From Paenibacillus sp. J23TS9 (GTDB lineage Bacteria > Bacillota > Bacilli > Paenibacillales > Paenibacillaceae): 64,000 nucleotides of DNA. The DNA is taken from positions 570,783-634,782 of the forward strand of contig NZ_BOSG01000002.1 of NCBI RefSeq assembly GCF_018403225.1, in the 5' to 3' direction. The notes under the pieces are model-generated. The model saw only the letters and a program-made list of their open reading frames with translations, made no database searches and was not told the DNA's origin. The translations under genes were made by a program, and so were the position numbers. Positions 35,812 through 45,129 of the stretch are shown piece by piece. The first letter of the stretch is position 1. Each line of letters opens with the position of its first letter.

Positions 35812-37167
35812 CTATTTATTCGCATCAATAATTTTCTGAAGATTCGTCTTGATGTTGTCCATCGTTTTATCAATGTCGGTGACGCCCAGAATGTAGTTAT
35901 CGGCTTCGGCAATGTATGCGTTTTCCAAATCAGCTGCATAGGAAACAGTGATAGGCGGTACGGGCAGTTTAGTAACACTAAGCGTGTTGACCAATGAAGC
36001 TTTGTCAATCATATCCGGCGATAAAGTAGAAGCAATAATTTCGCCTACTTCCTTATCCAGATCGGCCTTTTTCCATGCGGATAACTGCTTCGTCAAAACC
36101 ATGCCCTCCGTAGAGAGATAACGCAGGAACTTGTAGGATTCTTCCTTGTGCTTTGATTTGGAAGAAACGACAAGCGGATCCGCTCCCCCGTAGGAATAAA
36201 TATCATCGCCTTTATTGTTTGTCGGCCAAGGCGCAAATGCAGAAACGAAGGTAGCCGGGATTTTATCCGTTCCACCCGCCTCCGAGATCATCCATGGTCC
36301 AATTGGCATCATAACACCTTTTTGCTGGAAGTACTGGTCACGGTAAGGAATTTTCTGTGTAATCACATCCTGATACGGAGTTGAGGATTTATCCGTCTTC
36401 TCCATTTCATAGCGGAGCTCAAGAGATTGTTTCATTAACGGATTATCAGCGTTCAGATGAATGCCGTCATCCTGCATGATTCCCTGGTTCTCGGGAGCAC
36501 TGTAGAGCTTCAGAAGGAAGTAGTCTTTCCAGGAATGAAAATGGGCGCCGTATGTCTTATTAGCTCCTTCGCCCTTCGTCAGCTTCTTGGCGTAATCTCT
36601 GAATTCGTCCCAGGTCCAGCTAGTCGGAACCGGCAAGCCAGCCTCATCTAATTTGGATTTGTTCAGAATGATAAACCACGGCCCGAATTTGCCCGGCAAT
36701 GAATATCTCTTATCGTTCACCTTCTGCTGCTCCGCTTTATACTCCTCCTCGTATTTAACGCCTTCTTTGGAGAGATAGTCATCCAGCGGTTCGAGCATGC
36801 CATTGGAAGCCCTTTGGCTGAACGCTGGTGCGGAATTCAGGGTGAAGACGTCAAAGTCGTCTCCGGAAGCATACATCAGATCGATTTTTTTGATAGATTC
36901 ATTGGAGTCATTCTCCACAAGCGGAACGTAATCTACCTTAATATCAGGGTTTTTCTGCTCAAAAGCATCAATAGCAGGTTGATAAACCGATGATTTTTCC
37001 CAACCGAGAAACTTGATCTTCACAGGCTCTGTGGTGCTTGAAGGCGTGCTGCTTTTCGGATCAGCATTTTCCGACGATGATGTTTCCCCGGATCCGCCGG
37101 AACAGCCAGCCAGTAAACTCGATGCAACCAGCGCAGCCGTCAGGACCGACAACCATTTTTTCCCCAT
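35812..37167 (-). CDS. extracellular sugar-binding lipoprotein of an ABC transporter
   Basis: About 451 residues from ATG 37167 (GGGAGG upstream; frame open to 37236). Lipobox SSLLAGC, Ser/Glu-rich linker, then the SBP_bac_1-type fold (KIKFLGWEKSSVYQPAIDAF). Last gene of the permease-permease-binding protein operon. As in the first sugar cluster, the ATPase is absent. The ligand cannot be read. Confidence 0.92.
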   Translation of the reverse strand: MGKKWLSVLTAALVASSLLAGCSGGSGETSSSENADPKSSTPSSTTEPVKIKFLGWEKSSVYQPAIDAFEQKNPDIKVDYVPLVENDSNESIKKIDLMYASGDDFDVFTLNSAPAFSQRASNGMLEPLDDYLSKEGVKYEEEYKAEQQKVNDKRYSLPGKFGPWFIILNKSKLDEAGLPVPTSWTWDEFRDYAKKLTKGEGANKTYGAHFHSWKDYFLLKLYSAPENQGIMQDDGIHLNADNPLMKQSLELRYEMEKTDKSSTPYQDVITQKIPYRDQYFQQKGVMMPIGPWMISEAGGTDKIPATFVSAFAPWPTNNKGDDIYSYGGADPLVVSSKSKHKEESYKFLRYLSTEGMVLTKQLSAWKKADLDKEVGEIIASTLSPDMIDKASLVNTLSVTKLPVPPITVSYAADLENAYIAEADNYILGVTDIDKTMDNIKTNLQKIIDANK

Positions 37168-37276
37168 TTCTTTTAACCTCCCATTGTAAACGATCCTTTT
37201 GTTTATATAGCACCCTAAATTTACCGTGTTTCTCAAGGAACTCAGAGTCTCTATTTTTACTTATTAAGAATTATTT

Positions 37277-38110
37277 TTACCCTTTTACGCCGCCAAGCGC
37301 AATGCCTTCAATGACCTGCTTTTGTCCGAGAACAAAAATGGCGATGAGCGGAAGGATCGCGGAAACGGTGCCCGCCATAATGAGGGAATAATAAGCTCCG
37401 CTCTCCGAAGCAAACTTCTGAATGCCGATCTGGATCGTCGCGAGATTATCGCTGCGCAGGAAAATCAGCGGATTGGCGTAATCATTCCAGGTCCATATAA
37501 ACCGGAGAATGGCATAAGTTGCGAGCGCCGGTCGAACCAGGGGTACGGCAATACGGATGAAAATCCTGGCATTTCCGGCTCCATCCATTTTGGCGGCATC
37601 CAGATAATCCTTATGAAGACCGAGAAAAAACTGGCGCAGCATAAATGTTCCGAGTGCACTGAATGAACCAATGAGGATCAATCCCAGATGACTATCAAAC
37701 AGATGCAGCCACTTGAAAATCATGAATTGAGGCACGATGATCGAATAGCTGGGAATCATAAACGTCATCAGCACCACGACGAACAAGGCGTTCCTTCCCT
37801 TGAATTCCAAATTGGAAAACCCGAAGGCTGCCATGCTGGAAAAGAGCAGAGAGATTAGAGTGGTTAACACGCTCACCTTAATTGTATTCCAATAATAGAT
37901 GTAAAAGGGGTGCTCCCCAAACCAAACCTCATGATAATTGGCAACTATATTCCAGTGCTTCGGAATCCACTCTATCGGATATTTAAAAACGTCGATCTCC
38001 GGCTTGAAGGATGCCGAGATCATCCACAGAAAGGGCATAACAAAGGCAATTCCGGCTATCAGCATGAGGATCGTGGCAATCGTCCTGCCAATCATGTTCT
38101 GTTTACGCAT
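37277..38110 (-). CDS. carbohydrate ABC transporter permease (MalG type)
   Basis: 277 residues, six membrane helices. EAA loop KDYLDAAKMDGAGNARIFIR. Follows the MalF-type permease with a 14-bp gap. Confidence 0.93.
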   Translation of the reverse strand: MRKQNMIGRTIATILMLIAGIAFVMPFLWMISASFKPEIDVFKYPIEWIPKHWNIVANYHEVWFGEHPFYIYYWNTIKVSVLTTLISLLFSSMAAFGFSNLEFKGRNALFVVVLMTFMIPSYSIIVPQFMIFKWLHLFDSHLGLILIGSFSALGTFMLRQFFLGLHKDYLDAAKMDGAGNARIFIRIAVPLVRPALATYAILRFIWTWNDYANPLIFLRSDNLATIQIGIQKFASESGAYYSLIMAGTVSAILPLIAIFVLGQKQVIEGIALGGVKG

Positions 38111-38124
38111 AAGTCACCCCGCTT

Positions 38125-39060
38125 CTAGTAGTTGACCCATCTTTTTTGTCCATACAATTGAAAGAGAGTGATAAGCATCACGAATCCGAAAAGCACCCAG
38201 GCCATGGAAGACGCGTACCCTGTCTTTAAATTCTCGAAAGCCGTTGTATACAGGTAATAGGTAATGACGGACGTAGAGTAGGCTGGCCTTCCTTCCGTCA
38301 GTACTTTGATAATGTCAAACGATTTAAATGTGCTGATAAAGCCCGTGACAAGGAGAAAGAAGGTCGTAGGCGAAACAAGCGGAAAGGTGATCTTCGAGAA
38401 CCTTGTCCATGTCCCCGCCCCGTCGATATCCGCCGATTCATAGAGATCCTTGGGTATCGATTGTAAAGCCGCCATATACACGATAAGGCTAAACCCGATG
38501 CCAACCCAGACCATAATGATCATTACGGAGGGCAGTGCATAATGGACATCGGCCAACCAGATCGGAGGATTCTTCACCCCGAGAGTCTTAAGAAATTGAT
38601 TAATTGGTCCATATGAAGGGTGGAAGAGCAGTTGAAAGACGATGGCCACCGCAACGATACTAGAGATATAAGGCAGAAAAAAAATGACCTTGAAAAAGTT
38701 TTTCAGGTAAACTAACTTATCAATGACGACTGCCAGCACCAGTGAAATGATGAGCTGAATGGGCACGACAAGCAGCAAAACCAAATTATTTTTTAATGAA
38801 ATGAGAAATACCCGATCATGAAAAAGCAGCGTGTAATTCTTGATTCCCGTAAATTTAATTTTGCCGAGCCCAGCGATAAAGCTCCAGTCCGAAAAACTGA
38901 GAATGAGCGAAATAATGGTCGGGATGATCGTGAGAACAGTCAGCCCAATCAGCATGGGCCCGATAAAAAGATAGCCTGACAGGTTGTCTCCCCGTTTCCG
39001 TCTCGGACGCACGGCCGTGGTCTGCGTTCCCTTTTCCGTCTCCGCTAATGCCTTGTTCAT
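38125..39060 (-). CDS. carbohydrate ABC transporter permease (MalF type)
   Basis: About 311 residues from ATG 39060, which has GAGGTG six bases upstream (a GTG at 39078 is in frame). Six membrane helices; EAA loop KDLYESADIDGAGTWTRFSK. First gene of the second sugar transporter operon. Confidence 0.92.
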   Translation of the reverse strand: MNKALAETEKGTQTTAVRPRRKRGDNLSGYLFIGPMLIGLTVLTIIPTIISLILSFSDWSFIAGLGKIKFTGIKNYTLLFHDRVFLISLKNNLVLLLVVPIQLIISLVLAVVIDKLVYLKNFFKVIFFLPYISSIVAVAIVFQLLFHPSYGPINQFLKTLGVKNPPIWLADVHYALPSVMIIMVWVGIGFSLIVYMAALQSIPKDLYESADIDGAGTWTRFSKITFPLVSPTTFFLLVTGFISTFKSFDIIKVLTEGRPAYSTSVITYYLYTTAFENLKTGYASSMAWVLFGFVMLITLFQLYGQKRWVNY

Positions 39061-39210
39061 AGAATGCACCTCATTCACGTAGAGTTCATAAACAAATCAT
39101 AACGAAAGTCGGAGTCACGAATAAGAAATGAAAATGACCGATTTGAAAATATATTTACTTTTTCTAACAAAGAACCAGAGCACGAAATCTTATTACACTC
39201 CAACAGAAAA

Positions 39211-39252
39211 GAGTGTCCCTAGCCACTGACATGGCTTGTGGGACACCCCTCA
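39211..39252 (-). terminator. terminator downstream of the anti-sigma-like gene
   Basis: GTGTCCC and GGGACAC arms with inner AGCCA/TGGCT pairing; T-rich tail on the minus strand. Confidence 0.72.
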
Positions 39253-39271
39253 TTTTATGATTGAATAGACC

Positions 39272-40135
39272 TCATTGTCTGATTACTTGAGGATTATCAT
39301 TGCTCATCCAGCTGTCAACATGGAGCGGCTCGCTGTAATCCTCCCGGGCAGATAATTCACGAAGAAGGTCCTCTGCATCACTGCGCGACGCAAAACCGCC
39401 CATCGCTACGACATACTTACCGTTCTTTGTTTTAATGACATTGCTGCCATCCTCCGCATACTGCTCATCGAGCATCCCCAGCATCTCACCAAGCTCCATT
39501 TCCTGGCTTCGAACATAGAAGACTTCATGCGTTTTCTCCTTCTCTGCGGCGCCAAACAACTTCAGCTGAATGAACCCGGGCTTCTGGTACTCGGACACGG
39601 AATAGTCGATGTTATCCTTGAGTTCAACCACAAAGCGCACCGCCGAATCATCCAGAATGACATTGCTGTAGACATCCTTCACATTCGACAGAGCGCCGAT
39701 ATCCTGCTTCAGCTTCTCAAAATCAAGATTACGGACCCCATTAAACGTAAAGATCAGACGATTCGGTGCTTCCTTGCGATCGACCGTGTATGCCGGAGCA
39801 TTCGAGATCTGCTCACCATCGATATTGAAGTGAATATTCAGCGTATTTTCCTGAACCGTCGTTGTGACGGACACGCCATCCGTGCGCTCGCCCCCGCTGC
39901 CAACCTGAAGCACCTTTACAATGGAGCCAATAACGGGTATATCGGATAAAGCCATGGCCACGCTCGGCACGTTAACGGTAATCATGAGAGCCGCACAAGC
40001 AGCCACGAGGGTGGACGAGCCGCGAAGCCATCTCATTTTCCGTTTATGGATGCGCCCCCGCTGCGTGGCTTCATGAATAACCCCGGAGAGGCGGGATGGA
40101 ATCTCGATATTTTCGTAGCTTTCTTTTCCTGTCAT
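39272..40135 (-). CDS. putative anti-sigma factor, membrane-anchored
   Basis: 287 residues. A short cytoplasmic N-terminus (about 1-36) is followed by one membrane helix (about 37-58) and a large extracellular domain resembling DUF4179/RsiV-type proteins. The end (KNGKYVVAMGGFASRSDAEDLLREL) looks like a SPOR-type module, suggesting contact with peptidoglycan. Starts within the stop of the sigma gene (4-bp overlap), the usual sigma/anti-sigma layout. The role is inferred from this context. Confidence 0.75.
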   Translation of the reverse strand: MTGKESYENIEIPSRLSGVIHEATQRGRIHKRKMRWLRGSSTLVAACAALMITVNVPSVAMALSDIPVIGSIVKVLQVGSGGERTDGVSVTTTVQENTLNIHFNIDGEQISNAPAYTVDRKEAPNRLIFTFNGVRNLDFEKLKQDIGALSNVKDVYSNVILDDSAVRFVVELKDNIDYSVSEYQKPGFIQLKLFGAAEKEKTHEVFYVRSQEMELGEMLGMLDEQYAEDGSNVIKTKNGKYVVAMGGFASRSDAEDLLRELSAREDYSEPLHVDSWMSNDNPQVIRQ

Positions 40136-40656
40136 GTGATATCCACCTCTTCCTTTATTAAATGTTTCTTTAGTTTGGCAAGAATACGGTAAACCTTTGT
40201 TTTGACGGTGTTTTCCGGCATAGATAACACATCAGCCATGTCCTTAAAACGCTGGTCCTCAAAATATTTCAGAATAATAAAGGCTTTGTCCTCCGGCTGC
40301 AGCCGATCCAGCGCCTGATATAGATCCCACTTTTCCTCCAGTAAAACCGGATCCTCCTTGGCTGGTAACTCTACCGCACTGTCCTCAATATAGGTGTATT
40401 TCTTATTTTTCCTCATATGATCCAAAGCACAGTTGATCACAATCCGGCTGATCCAGGTCTCGAAGTACTCCGGGTTTTTCATTTTTCCAAAGGATAGATA
40501 GGCTTTGTACGTTGCTTCCGATACGATTTCCAAAGCCTCCTGTTCATTTTTCACATAACAGTAAGCAAACCGGTAGAGCTTTTCTTTGCAGGCCTCTATT
40601 TGCTCACTGAACTGCTGTTCTGTTAATTTTTTGTTTTCTTGGTTCAGTTTGTTCAC
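40132..40656 (-). CDS. ECF-type RNA polymerase sigma factor
   Basis: 174 residues. Sigma region 2 (LYRFAYCYVKNEQEALEIVSEATYKAY) and region 4 (LQPEDKAFIILKYFEDQRFKDMADVLSMPENTVKTK) are clear. The start is odd: GTG 40656 overlaps the Shine-Dalgarno AAGGGG, leaving no spacer. The CTG at 40647 lies at a normal distance and would give MNQENKKLTEQQ. A TGAAAC-N16-CAGTCTAA promoter upstream suggests autoregulation. Confidence 0.9.
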   Translation of the reverse strand: MNKLNQENKKLTEQQFSEQIEACKEKLYRFAYCYVKNEQEALEIVSEATYKAYLSFGKMKNPEYFETWISRIVINCALDHMRKNKKYTYIEDSAVELPAKEDPVLLEEKWDLYQALDRLQPEDKAFIILKYFEDQRFKDMADVLSMPENTVKTKVYRILAKLKKHLIKEEVDIT

Positions 40657-40728
40657 CCCCTTGCGGCTAAAGCATTCAACTTATACCGCCTAATCCTGAA
40701 AAAGAGTCATTATATGCTGTTATGCCCG

Positions 40729-40758
40729 TTAGACTGAGGAGAGTGCAAGAAAGTTTCA
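40729..40758 (-). promoter_or_regulatory. possible ECF-type autoregulated promoter
   Basis: TGAAAC (40753-40758) and CAGTCTAA (40729-40736), spacer 16 bp. The -35 AAC core and spacing agree with SigW/SigV-class promoters; the -10 is less typical. Confidence 0.5.
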
Positions 40759-40828
40759 ATGAACTTTTTTCATGATTGTGGAACAAGCCAAGGAAAGCTA
40801 GGATAATAACGATTCCATATATAACTGA

Positions 40829-40877
40829 AAAAGCTTCCTCGCGGAACTGCCTGTCGGTTCCCGGGAAGCTTTTTTTG
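40829..40877 (-). terminator. terminator of the DUF2812 gene
   Basis: AAAAAAGCTTCC and GGAAGCTTTTT arms enclosing inner GGAACC-type pairing on the minus strand. Confidence 0.83.
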
Positions 40878-40896
40878 ATTGGTGCAAAAGCGGCAG

Positions 40897-41514
40897 CTAC
40901 CGCCCCTGCTGCGTGTTTTGATACTGCTTCTTGGCCTTATAGGCGAAAATAGCATAAACCAGAATCATGGCCGGGATGATCAGCCAGGTAAAGCCCCTGA
41001 AGAAGGCAAACGGCGTTTCGAAAAGAAATGCCCGCCAAAACTGTCCTCCGCTCATGTCCCACAGCCCCGGCGTGTAATAGAGCAGCTTGGGCTTGATAAA
41101 CGCCGTCACGTCAATCGCATCGGTTGAAATCAACACCGCAAAGAGCGGTATAAAGCAGCAAGCCAGCGACAACCACATATCGGAAATCCGCTTGTATCGC
41201 GCAGCCTTGGAATCCACATCGGAGAAGATATCCTCAACTTCCTGCTCTCCTGTTTGCTTAAAGTATTGAGAACCTGAACTTTTGGTTCCGGCAATATGGG
41301 TCCAGCCGCTATCTTCGAACAGCGCTTTGTAGTCCTCAAAATCCTGACGAGTTTTAAAGATGCGGTAATCCATCCGATAATTCGAATTTTCCGGCTGCAC
41401 CTGTGCAAACTCGTAGGCAAATGATTTCCCCACCAACGCATATCCCTGCATGGCCATCTCGTTCAGCCACTGCTCCTCATGGTCGAAGTTCGTAAAAAAT
41501 TTAACCTTTTTCAT
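40897..41514 (-). CDS. DUF2812 membrane protein
   Basis: 205 residues. N-terminal soluble DUF2812 domain (KKVKFFTNFDHEEQWLNEMA...MDYRIFKT) and two C-terminal membrane helices (about 112-132 and 170-190). Proteins of this family are typically encoded right after a PadR regulator, as here (24-bp gap). Function unknown. Confidence 0.85.
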   Translation of the reverse strand: MKKVKFFTNFDHEEQWLNEMAMQGYALVGKSFAYEFAQVQPENSNYRMDYRIFKTRQDFEDYKALFEDSGWTHIAGTKSSGSQYFKQTGEQEVEDIFSDVDSKAARYKRISDMWLSLACCFIPLFAVLISTDAIDVTAFIKPKLLYYTPGLWDMSGGQFWRAFLFETPFAFFRGFTWLIIPAMILVYAIFAYKAKKQYQNTQQGR

Positions 41515-41538
41515 GACGATCCCCCGTTTCTCCGTTTC

Positions 41539-41850
41539 TTATCCCATTATCGTATTCGTCATTTCTAGCATGTGGCGCATCCGTTCATAATCGTGGCGCA
41601 ATATCTCCCGGCCCCCATCTGTAATGACGTACACCTTGCGGCGGCTGTCCTCACTGTGAACCGGCTGGATGAATTTTTGCTTCAAAAGATTTTCCACCGC
41701 TCCGTAAAGGGTTCCTGCAGCCATACGTACCTGGCCCGCGCTCAGCTCCTCCACCTTTTGCATAATCAAATATCCATGTGCAGGTTCAAGCAAAGCAAGC
41801 AGTATATAATAAACCGTTTCTGTCAGCGGCAGATTTTTGTCTCTGTTCAT
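41539..41850 (-). CDS. PadR-family transcriptional regulator
   Basis: About 103 residues from ATG 41850 (AAGGGGG upstream). Winged-helix domain: TETVYYILLALLEPAHGYLI, MAAGTLYGAVENLLKQKFI, and a C-terminal dimer helix. The AT-rich dyads just upstream are likely its operator; it should repress its own operon with the DUF2812 gene. Confidence 0.88.
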   Translation of the reverse strand: MNRDKNLPLTETVYYILLALLEPAHGYLIMQKVEELSAGQVRMAAGTLYGAVENLLKQKFIQPVHSEDSRRKVYVITDGGREILRHDYERMRHMLEMTNTIMG

Positions 41851-41893
41851 TGGAAATTCCCCCTTTTTGTTCAGCGCCACTTTATATCGCCAT

Positions 41894-41929
41894 ACTGTAT
41901 AGTTATACTATATATAGTCTGACTGTATA
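41894..41929 (-). promoter_or_regulatory. AT-rich dyad array, candidate PadR operator
   Basis: Perfect palindrome ACTATATATAGT (41907-41918) flanked by two direct ACTGTATA copies (41894 and 41922, 28 bp apart). It lies in the promoter region of the PadR gene. Confidence 0.55.
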
Positions 41930-41942
41930 ATGCAATAGACAA

Positions 41943-42050
41943 ATGGCCAAAAACTTCAATGCAGTGGCTAATCTTGCCGGCCAAATTGATAATCGGGTAA
42001 AACGAGAGGTCGCCGTGGCGATTTCATCCTTGGACGATCAGGTGAACTGA
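41943..42050 (+). CDS. 35-codon small ORF, uncertain
   Basis: MAKNFNAVANLAGQIDNRVK then REVAVAISSLDDQVN. Amphipathic helical composition, no Shine-Dalgarno, but a strong terminator follows 15 bp downstream. Could be a true small gene or the tail of a deleted gene. Confidence 0.3.
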   Translation: MAKNFNAVANLAGQIDNRVKREVAVAISSLDDQVN

Positions 42051-42065
42051 AGCTCAAAAAACGTT

Positions 42066-42102
42066 AAACCGCTACTGACATACCGTTGTCAGTAGCGGTT
42101 TT
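42066..42102 (+). terminator. terminator after the 35-codon ORF
   Basis: AACCGCTACTGACA and TGTCAGTAGCGGTT with a short loop, followed by six T. A strong terminator with no clear gene before it. Confidence 0.85.
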
Positions 42103-42243
42103 TTATAATCGGAGTAAGTAAACGTAAAGGACTGGGAGATCAATGCGAAGTATGTCTTGCATGAGTTGGGGGACACCACTTCGCTGGCTCTGGCCTAAAA
42201 TGAAATGAGATTGTGTCATTTATTATAGGAAGGATGATATCTT

Positions 42244-42642
42244 GTGAATTTTGCTTCTGTACGCATCATTACCGACGATGTGGATCGTCTCGTCGAGTTC
42301 TATGAGAAAGTCACGGGTGTTTCGGCGGAACGCCCCGCGCCTGTTTTTGCCGAACTTGTTATGCCATCGTGCACCCTGGCGATCGGCCACTCCCAGACGG
42401 TGCAACTATTCGGCGCTGGTTCCGCAGTGGCGGCCGACAATCACACTGTCATCATCGAATTCCGCGTCCATGATGTCGATGCCGAATACGAGCGCTTGAA
42501 GCCGTTTGTCGACGAGTGGGTAAAGGAACCGACCACGATGCCGTGGGGGAACCGTGCTGTGCTGTTTCGCGATCCCGACGGCAACCTGGTTAACCTCTTC
42601 ACGCCGGTGACCGAGGAAGCCATCAAACGGTTTCAGCGGTAG
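42244..42642 (+). CDS. VOC-family (glyoxalase/dioxygenase superfamily) protein
   Basis: 132 residues, GTG start with AGGAAGG upstream. Two beta-alpha-beta-beta-beta motifs (NFASVRIITDDVDRLVEFYEKVTG and VIIEFRVHDVDAEYERLKPF, then RAVLFRDPDGNLVNLF). The final DPDGNLVNLF is typical of the superfamily. Specific substrate unknown. Confidence 0.88.
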   Translation: MNFASVRIITDDVDRLVEFYEKVTGVSAERPAPVFAELVMPSCTLAIGHSQTVQLFGAGSAVAADNHTVIIEFRVHDVDAEYERLKPFVDEWVKEPTTMPWGNRAVLFRDPDGNLVNLFTPVTEEAIKRFQR

Positions 42643-42707
42643 GCGTTGACGGACCGTTGAAGTGAGTGAGGCCTCCATTGGGGGAGTGGCAACAATTCGA
42701 AAATTCA

Positions 42708-42739
42708 AAGGATCCGCTATAAACAGCGGATCCTTTTTA
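42708..42739. terminator. terminator between VOC and GH5 genes
   Basis: AAAGGATCCGCT and AGCGGATCCTTT around ATAAAC; serves both convergent genes. Confidence 0.87.
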
Positions 42740-42796
42740 GTGAGCCCAGCATGGGCGGCAGCTTCCCCGATCAGGGTAATACCAGGAATTATAAGG

Positions 42797-44278
42797 CTAC
42801 TTAAATTCTATCTTGATGGATACGCGATGGTCTCCAGCAGGAACCTTGATGGTCACAAATCCGCTCTCCGAGTCTGAAAAAGGCTCAATATCAATCATGC
42901 TGTCATCCGCACCCTTAGTGCTGATATTTTCTCGATTGAGACGTGCAGTATGAGGATGATAAATAATCGTTGTACCGCCGGATGGAATGAATTCCATAGT
43001 AAACATGTCCTTATCATAGTCATAATGATAGCCTTCAAGAACGCCGCCAGTGGTCTGCGGATAAGCACGCTGCAGCGCCTGACTGTATGGAGACTCCCGG
43101 AAACCGTCACACCAGCACCAATATGTGTTGCTCCATAAGTACTTTTCGAAAATAGCGATCAGTTGCAAGGCCAGCCCGAGCGTCGCCGGATGATTCGTAA
43201 AAGCCCCCCATTCACCGATCAGGACGGGGATATTCAGGCGTTCCTGCACTTTGTGATGTGTGGCAAAGATCAAATCCACCCGCTCCTGGTTATAGATCTC
43301 ATAATGTTCCGTATCGACCACCAGATCATAACCATGTGGAGCAAATACCTGCCCCGGGAAGATCGATCCGTTCTCATCTGCAAGCTCAAGCCCCGATTCC
43401 ACGCCCATATTGGCAAAATAACTGGTCTCCAGCATCAAAAAACCATCCGGTGCCGCCTTTCGAATCGCTGCTGCTGTTTTGCTGAAAAAGGGCGTCAATA
43501 CATCCCTTTCAAACCGCTGCGACGCCTCCCTCGCTTGGTCCACCAGCATCCCGTACGTCTTCATGTCGGCCATGCCTGCCAGCACCTCTTGCTTCTTCTC
43601 CTCATCAAACCAAAGCGCAGCCAGATCCTCCATATCTGCATCATCATGCCCCATGACTTCTTGGGCATAAGCAGCAATCATCATGCCGAACACCTCCTGC
43701 CCCTGGGTGCCGGGATAAGGCTCATTCATCATGTCATAGCCGATGATATTGGGACAATCCGCAAAAAATGCCGCCGCATGCTTCCACATCTCCGCGTAGT
43801 GATCCTGCAGACCGATTCCGTCCGCAGCGGATGCGTTTGCCCAAAAATGATCCAGTGACCGGTTCACTGCCGGGCTTTCCAGGTAAGCATCGCTCCACAA
43901 GCTGCCTGTCACATGGGGAAGATCATCCGGTAATGTTGCCCACGCCGGTGCCCCGTCACCATATAATGAGCTGTACAAATCCTGATGCATATCCAGGAAA
44001 ACATAGATGCCATGCTGCTCCGCCCAGCGGATCTGCTGTTTGATCCTGCCTAAATAATCATCATCATATACGCCGGGGGCAGGCTCCACGCCATCCCAAA
44101 TGAGTCCGAGACGGATCACATTAAAGCCCTGGTCCTTAAACCAGGCGAACAACTCTTCAGTACAGGGGGTAACATAACCTTTTTTCTTATCCTTGCAGAC
44201 CAGGTTCACCCCGCTCAAAATCACCTGCTGCCCGTTATCATTCACGATCCGCTGCCCGTCAACGATCAGTTTATTCAT
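42797..44278 (-). CDS. GH5-family glycoside hydrolase (endoglycoceramidase-like)
   Basis: 493 residues, no signal peptide. (beta/alpha)8 domain with IRLGLIWDGVEP, the acid/base Glu in YDMMNEPYPG and the nucleophile Glu in LIGEWGAF; the last 90 residues form a beta-sandwich typical of the endoglycoceramidase-like GH5 members. A cytoplasmic location and the neighbouring cation symporter suggest that it splits an imported glycoside rather than extracellular polymer. Start overlaps the MerR gene stop by 4 bp. Confidence 0.87.
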   Translation of the reverse strand: MNKLIVDGQRIVNDNGQQVILSGVNLVCKDKKKGYVTPCTEELFAWFKDQGFNVIRLGLIWDGVEPAPGVYDDDYLGRIKQQIRWAEQHGIYVFLDMHQDLYSSLYGDGAPAWATLPDDLPHVTGSLWSDAYLESPAVNRSLDHFWANASAADGIGLQDHYAEMWKHAAAFFADCPNIIGYDMMNEPYPGTQGQEVFGMMIAAYAQEVMGHDDADMEDLAALWFDEEKKQEVLAGMADMKTYGMLVDQAREASQRFERDVLTPFFSKTAAAIRKAAPDGFLMLETSYFANMGVESGLELADENGSIFPGQVFAPHGYDLVVDTEHYEIYNQERVDLIFATHHKVQERLNIPVLIGEWGAFTNHPATLGLALQLIAIFEKYLWSNTYWCWCDGFRESPYSQALQRAYPQTTGGVLEGYHYDYDKDMFTMEFIPSGGTTIIYHPHTARLNRENISTKGADDSMIDIEPFSDSESGFVTIKVPAGDHRVSIKIEFK

Positions 44279-45129
44279 ATTTGATCTCCCCCTTTGATAT
44301 TCCCGGCTTCCGCTACAGGAATGTACATTTCAATATAGTGCTTGTTGTACTGGTTATACAGATTGACTTCCAGAGAATTACCGTCGATTTGCAAGCCTCT
44401 GCGACGGATAAACGCCTTCATCTGGTCGTAGTGTTCATCCAGTTCGGCGTAGCCCTCCCTCCCGATCACGACGCATTTCCTCGCGCAGTAGCAGGGTGTA
44501 AGTCTCTGAAAGATTCCCGTGTTCTCCTCCATAGGAAAAGTGGATAGAATACCGTTGTGCAGATAGCTGTGATATTGTCCTGACTCCAGATTTTCCTTGG
44601 AAACAACCGAAATGATATGGCAAAATGCCAGCCATTCCTGGTGAACGTTCATGCTGCGTACCTGCTGCTGAACCCGGCTTCCGAGCTTCTTGTCCCCGCT
44701 TTCCATGACAGAGTCGGTGAGCAGCACCCAGAATGGATTACTTTTCACCAGCTCAATCGTGTCCGTATCCTCAAACCGGCGGAACTGCTCATCCATTGCA
44801 TCCAGCTTCTGGGACAGCTGCTTCAAAAACGTCAGCTGCCGGATGACATCCCGCTTTTTGCCTTCAATCAGCTCACGAATTTCATCCAGACTGTCGCTGG
44901 TCAGTAGATTTTGAATCCGCTCAATCGGAACATCCATCGCCCGCAGCATCCGGATCGTTATCAAAGAATCAAACTGCTCCAGATCATAGTAACGGTACCC
45001 GTTTCCATCCCTGTCGTTTGAAGGGAGCAGGTTGATTTTGTCATAGTAGCGCAAGGTATCCATGGGGATATCCAAAATCTTTGAAACCTCGCCAATCGTA
45101 AACTTCAGCTTAAGCAGCGGACTATTCAT
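44275..45129 (-). CDS. MerR-family transcriptional regulator
   Basis: About 284 residues from ATG 45129 (GAGGAGG upstream; longer frame to 45225). N-terminal MerR helix-turn-helix (FTIGEVSKILDIPMDTLRYYDKINLLPS), dimerisation helix, and a C-terminal region resembling a GyrI/BmrR-type effector-binding domain. Lies between the transporter and GH5 genes and overlaps both; it probably controls the operon promoter at 46611-46641 in response to the imported glycoside. Confidence 0.88.
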   Translation of the reverse strand: MNSPLLKLKFTIGEVSKILDIPMDTLRYYDKINLLPSNDRDGNGYRYYDLEQFDSLITIRMLRAMDVPIERIQNLLTSDSLDEIRELIEGKKRDVIRQLTFLKQLSQKLDAMDEQFRRFEDTDTIELVKSNPFWVLLTDSVMESGDKKLGSRVQQQVRSMNVHQEWLAFCHIISVVSKENLESGQYHSYLHNGILSTFPMEENTGIFQRLTPCYCARKCVVIGREGYAELDEHYDQMKAFIRRRGLQIDGNSLEVNLYNQYNKHYIEMYIPVAEAGNIKGGDQI

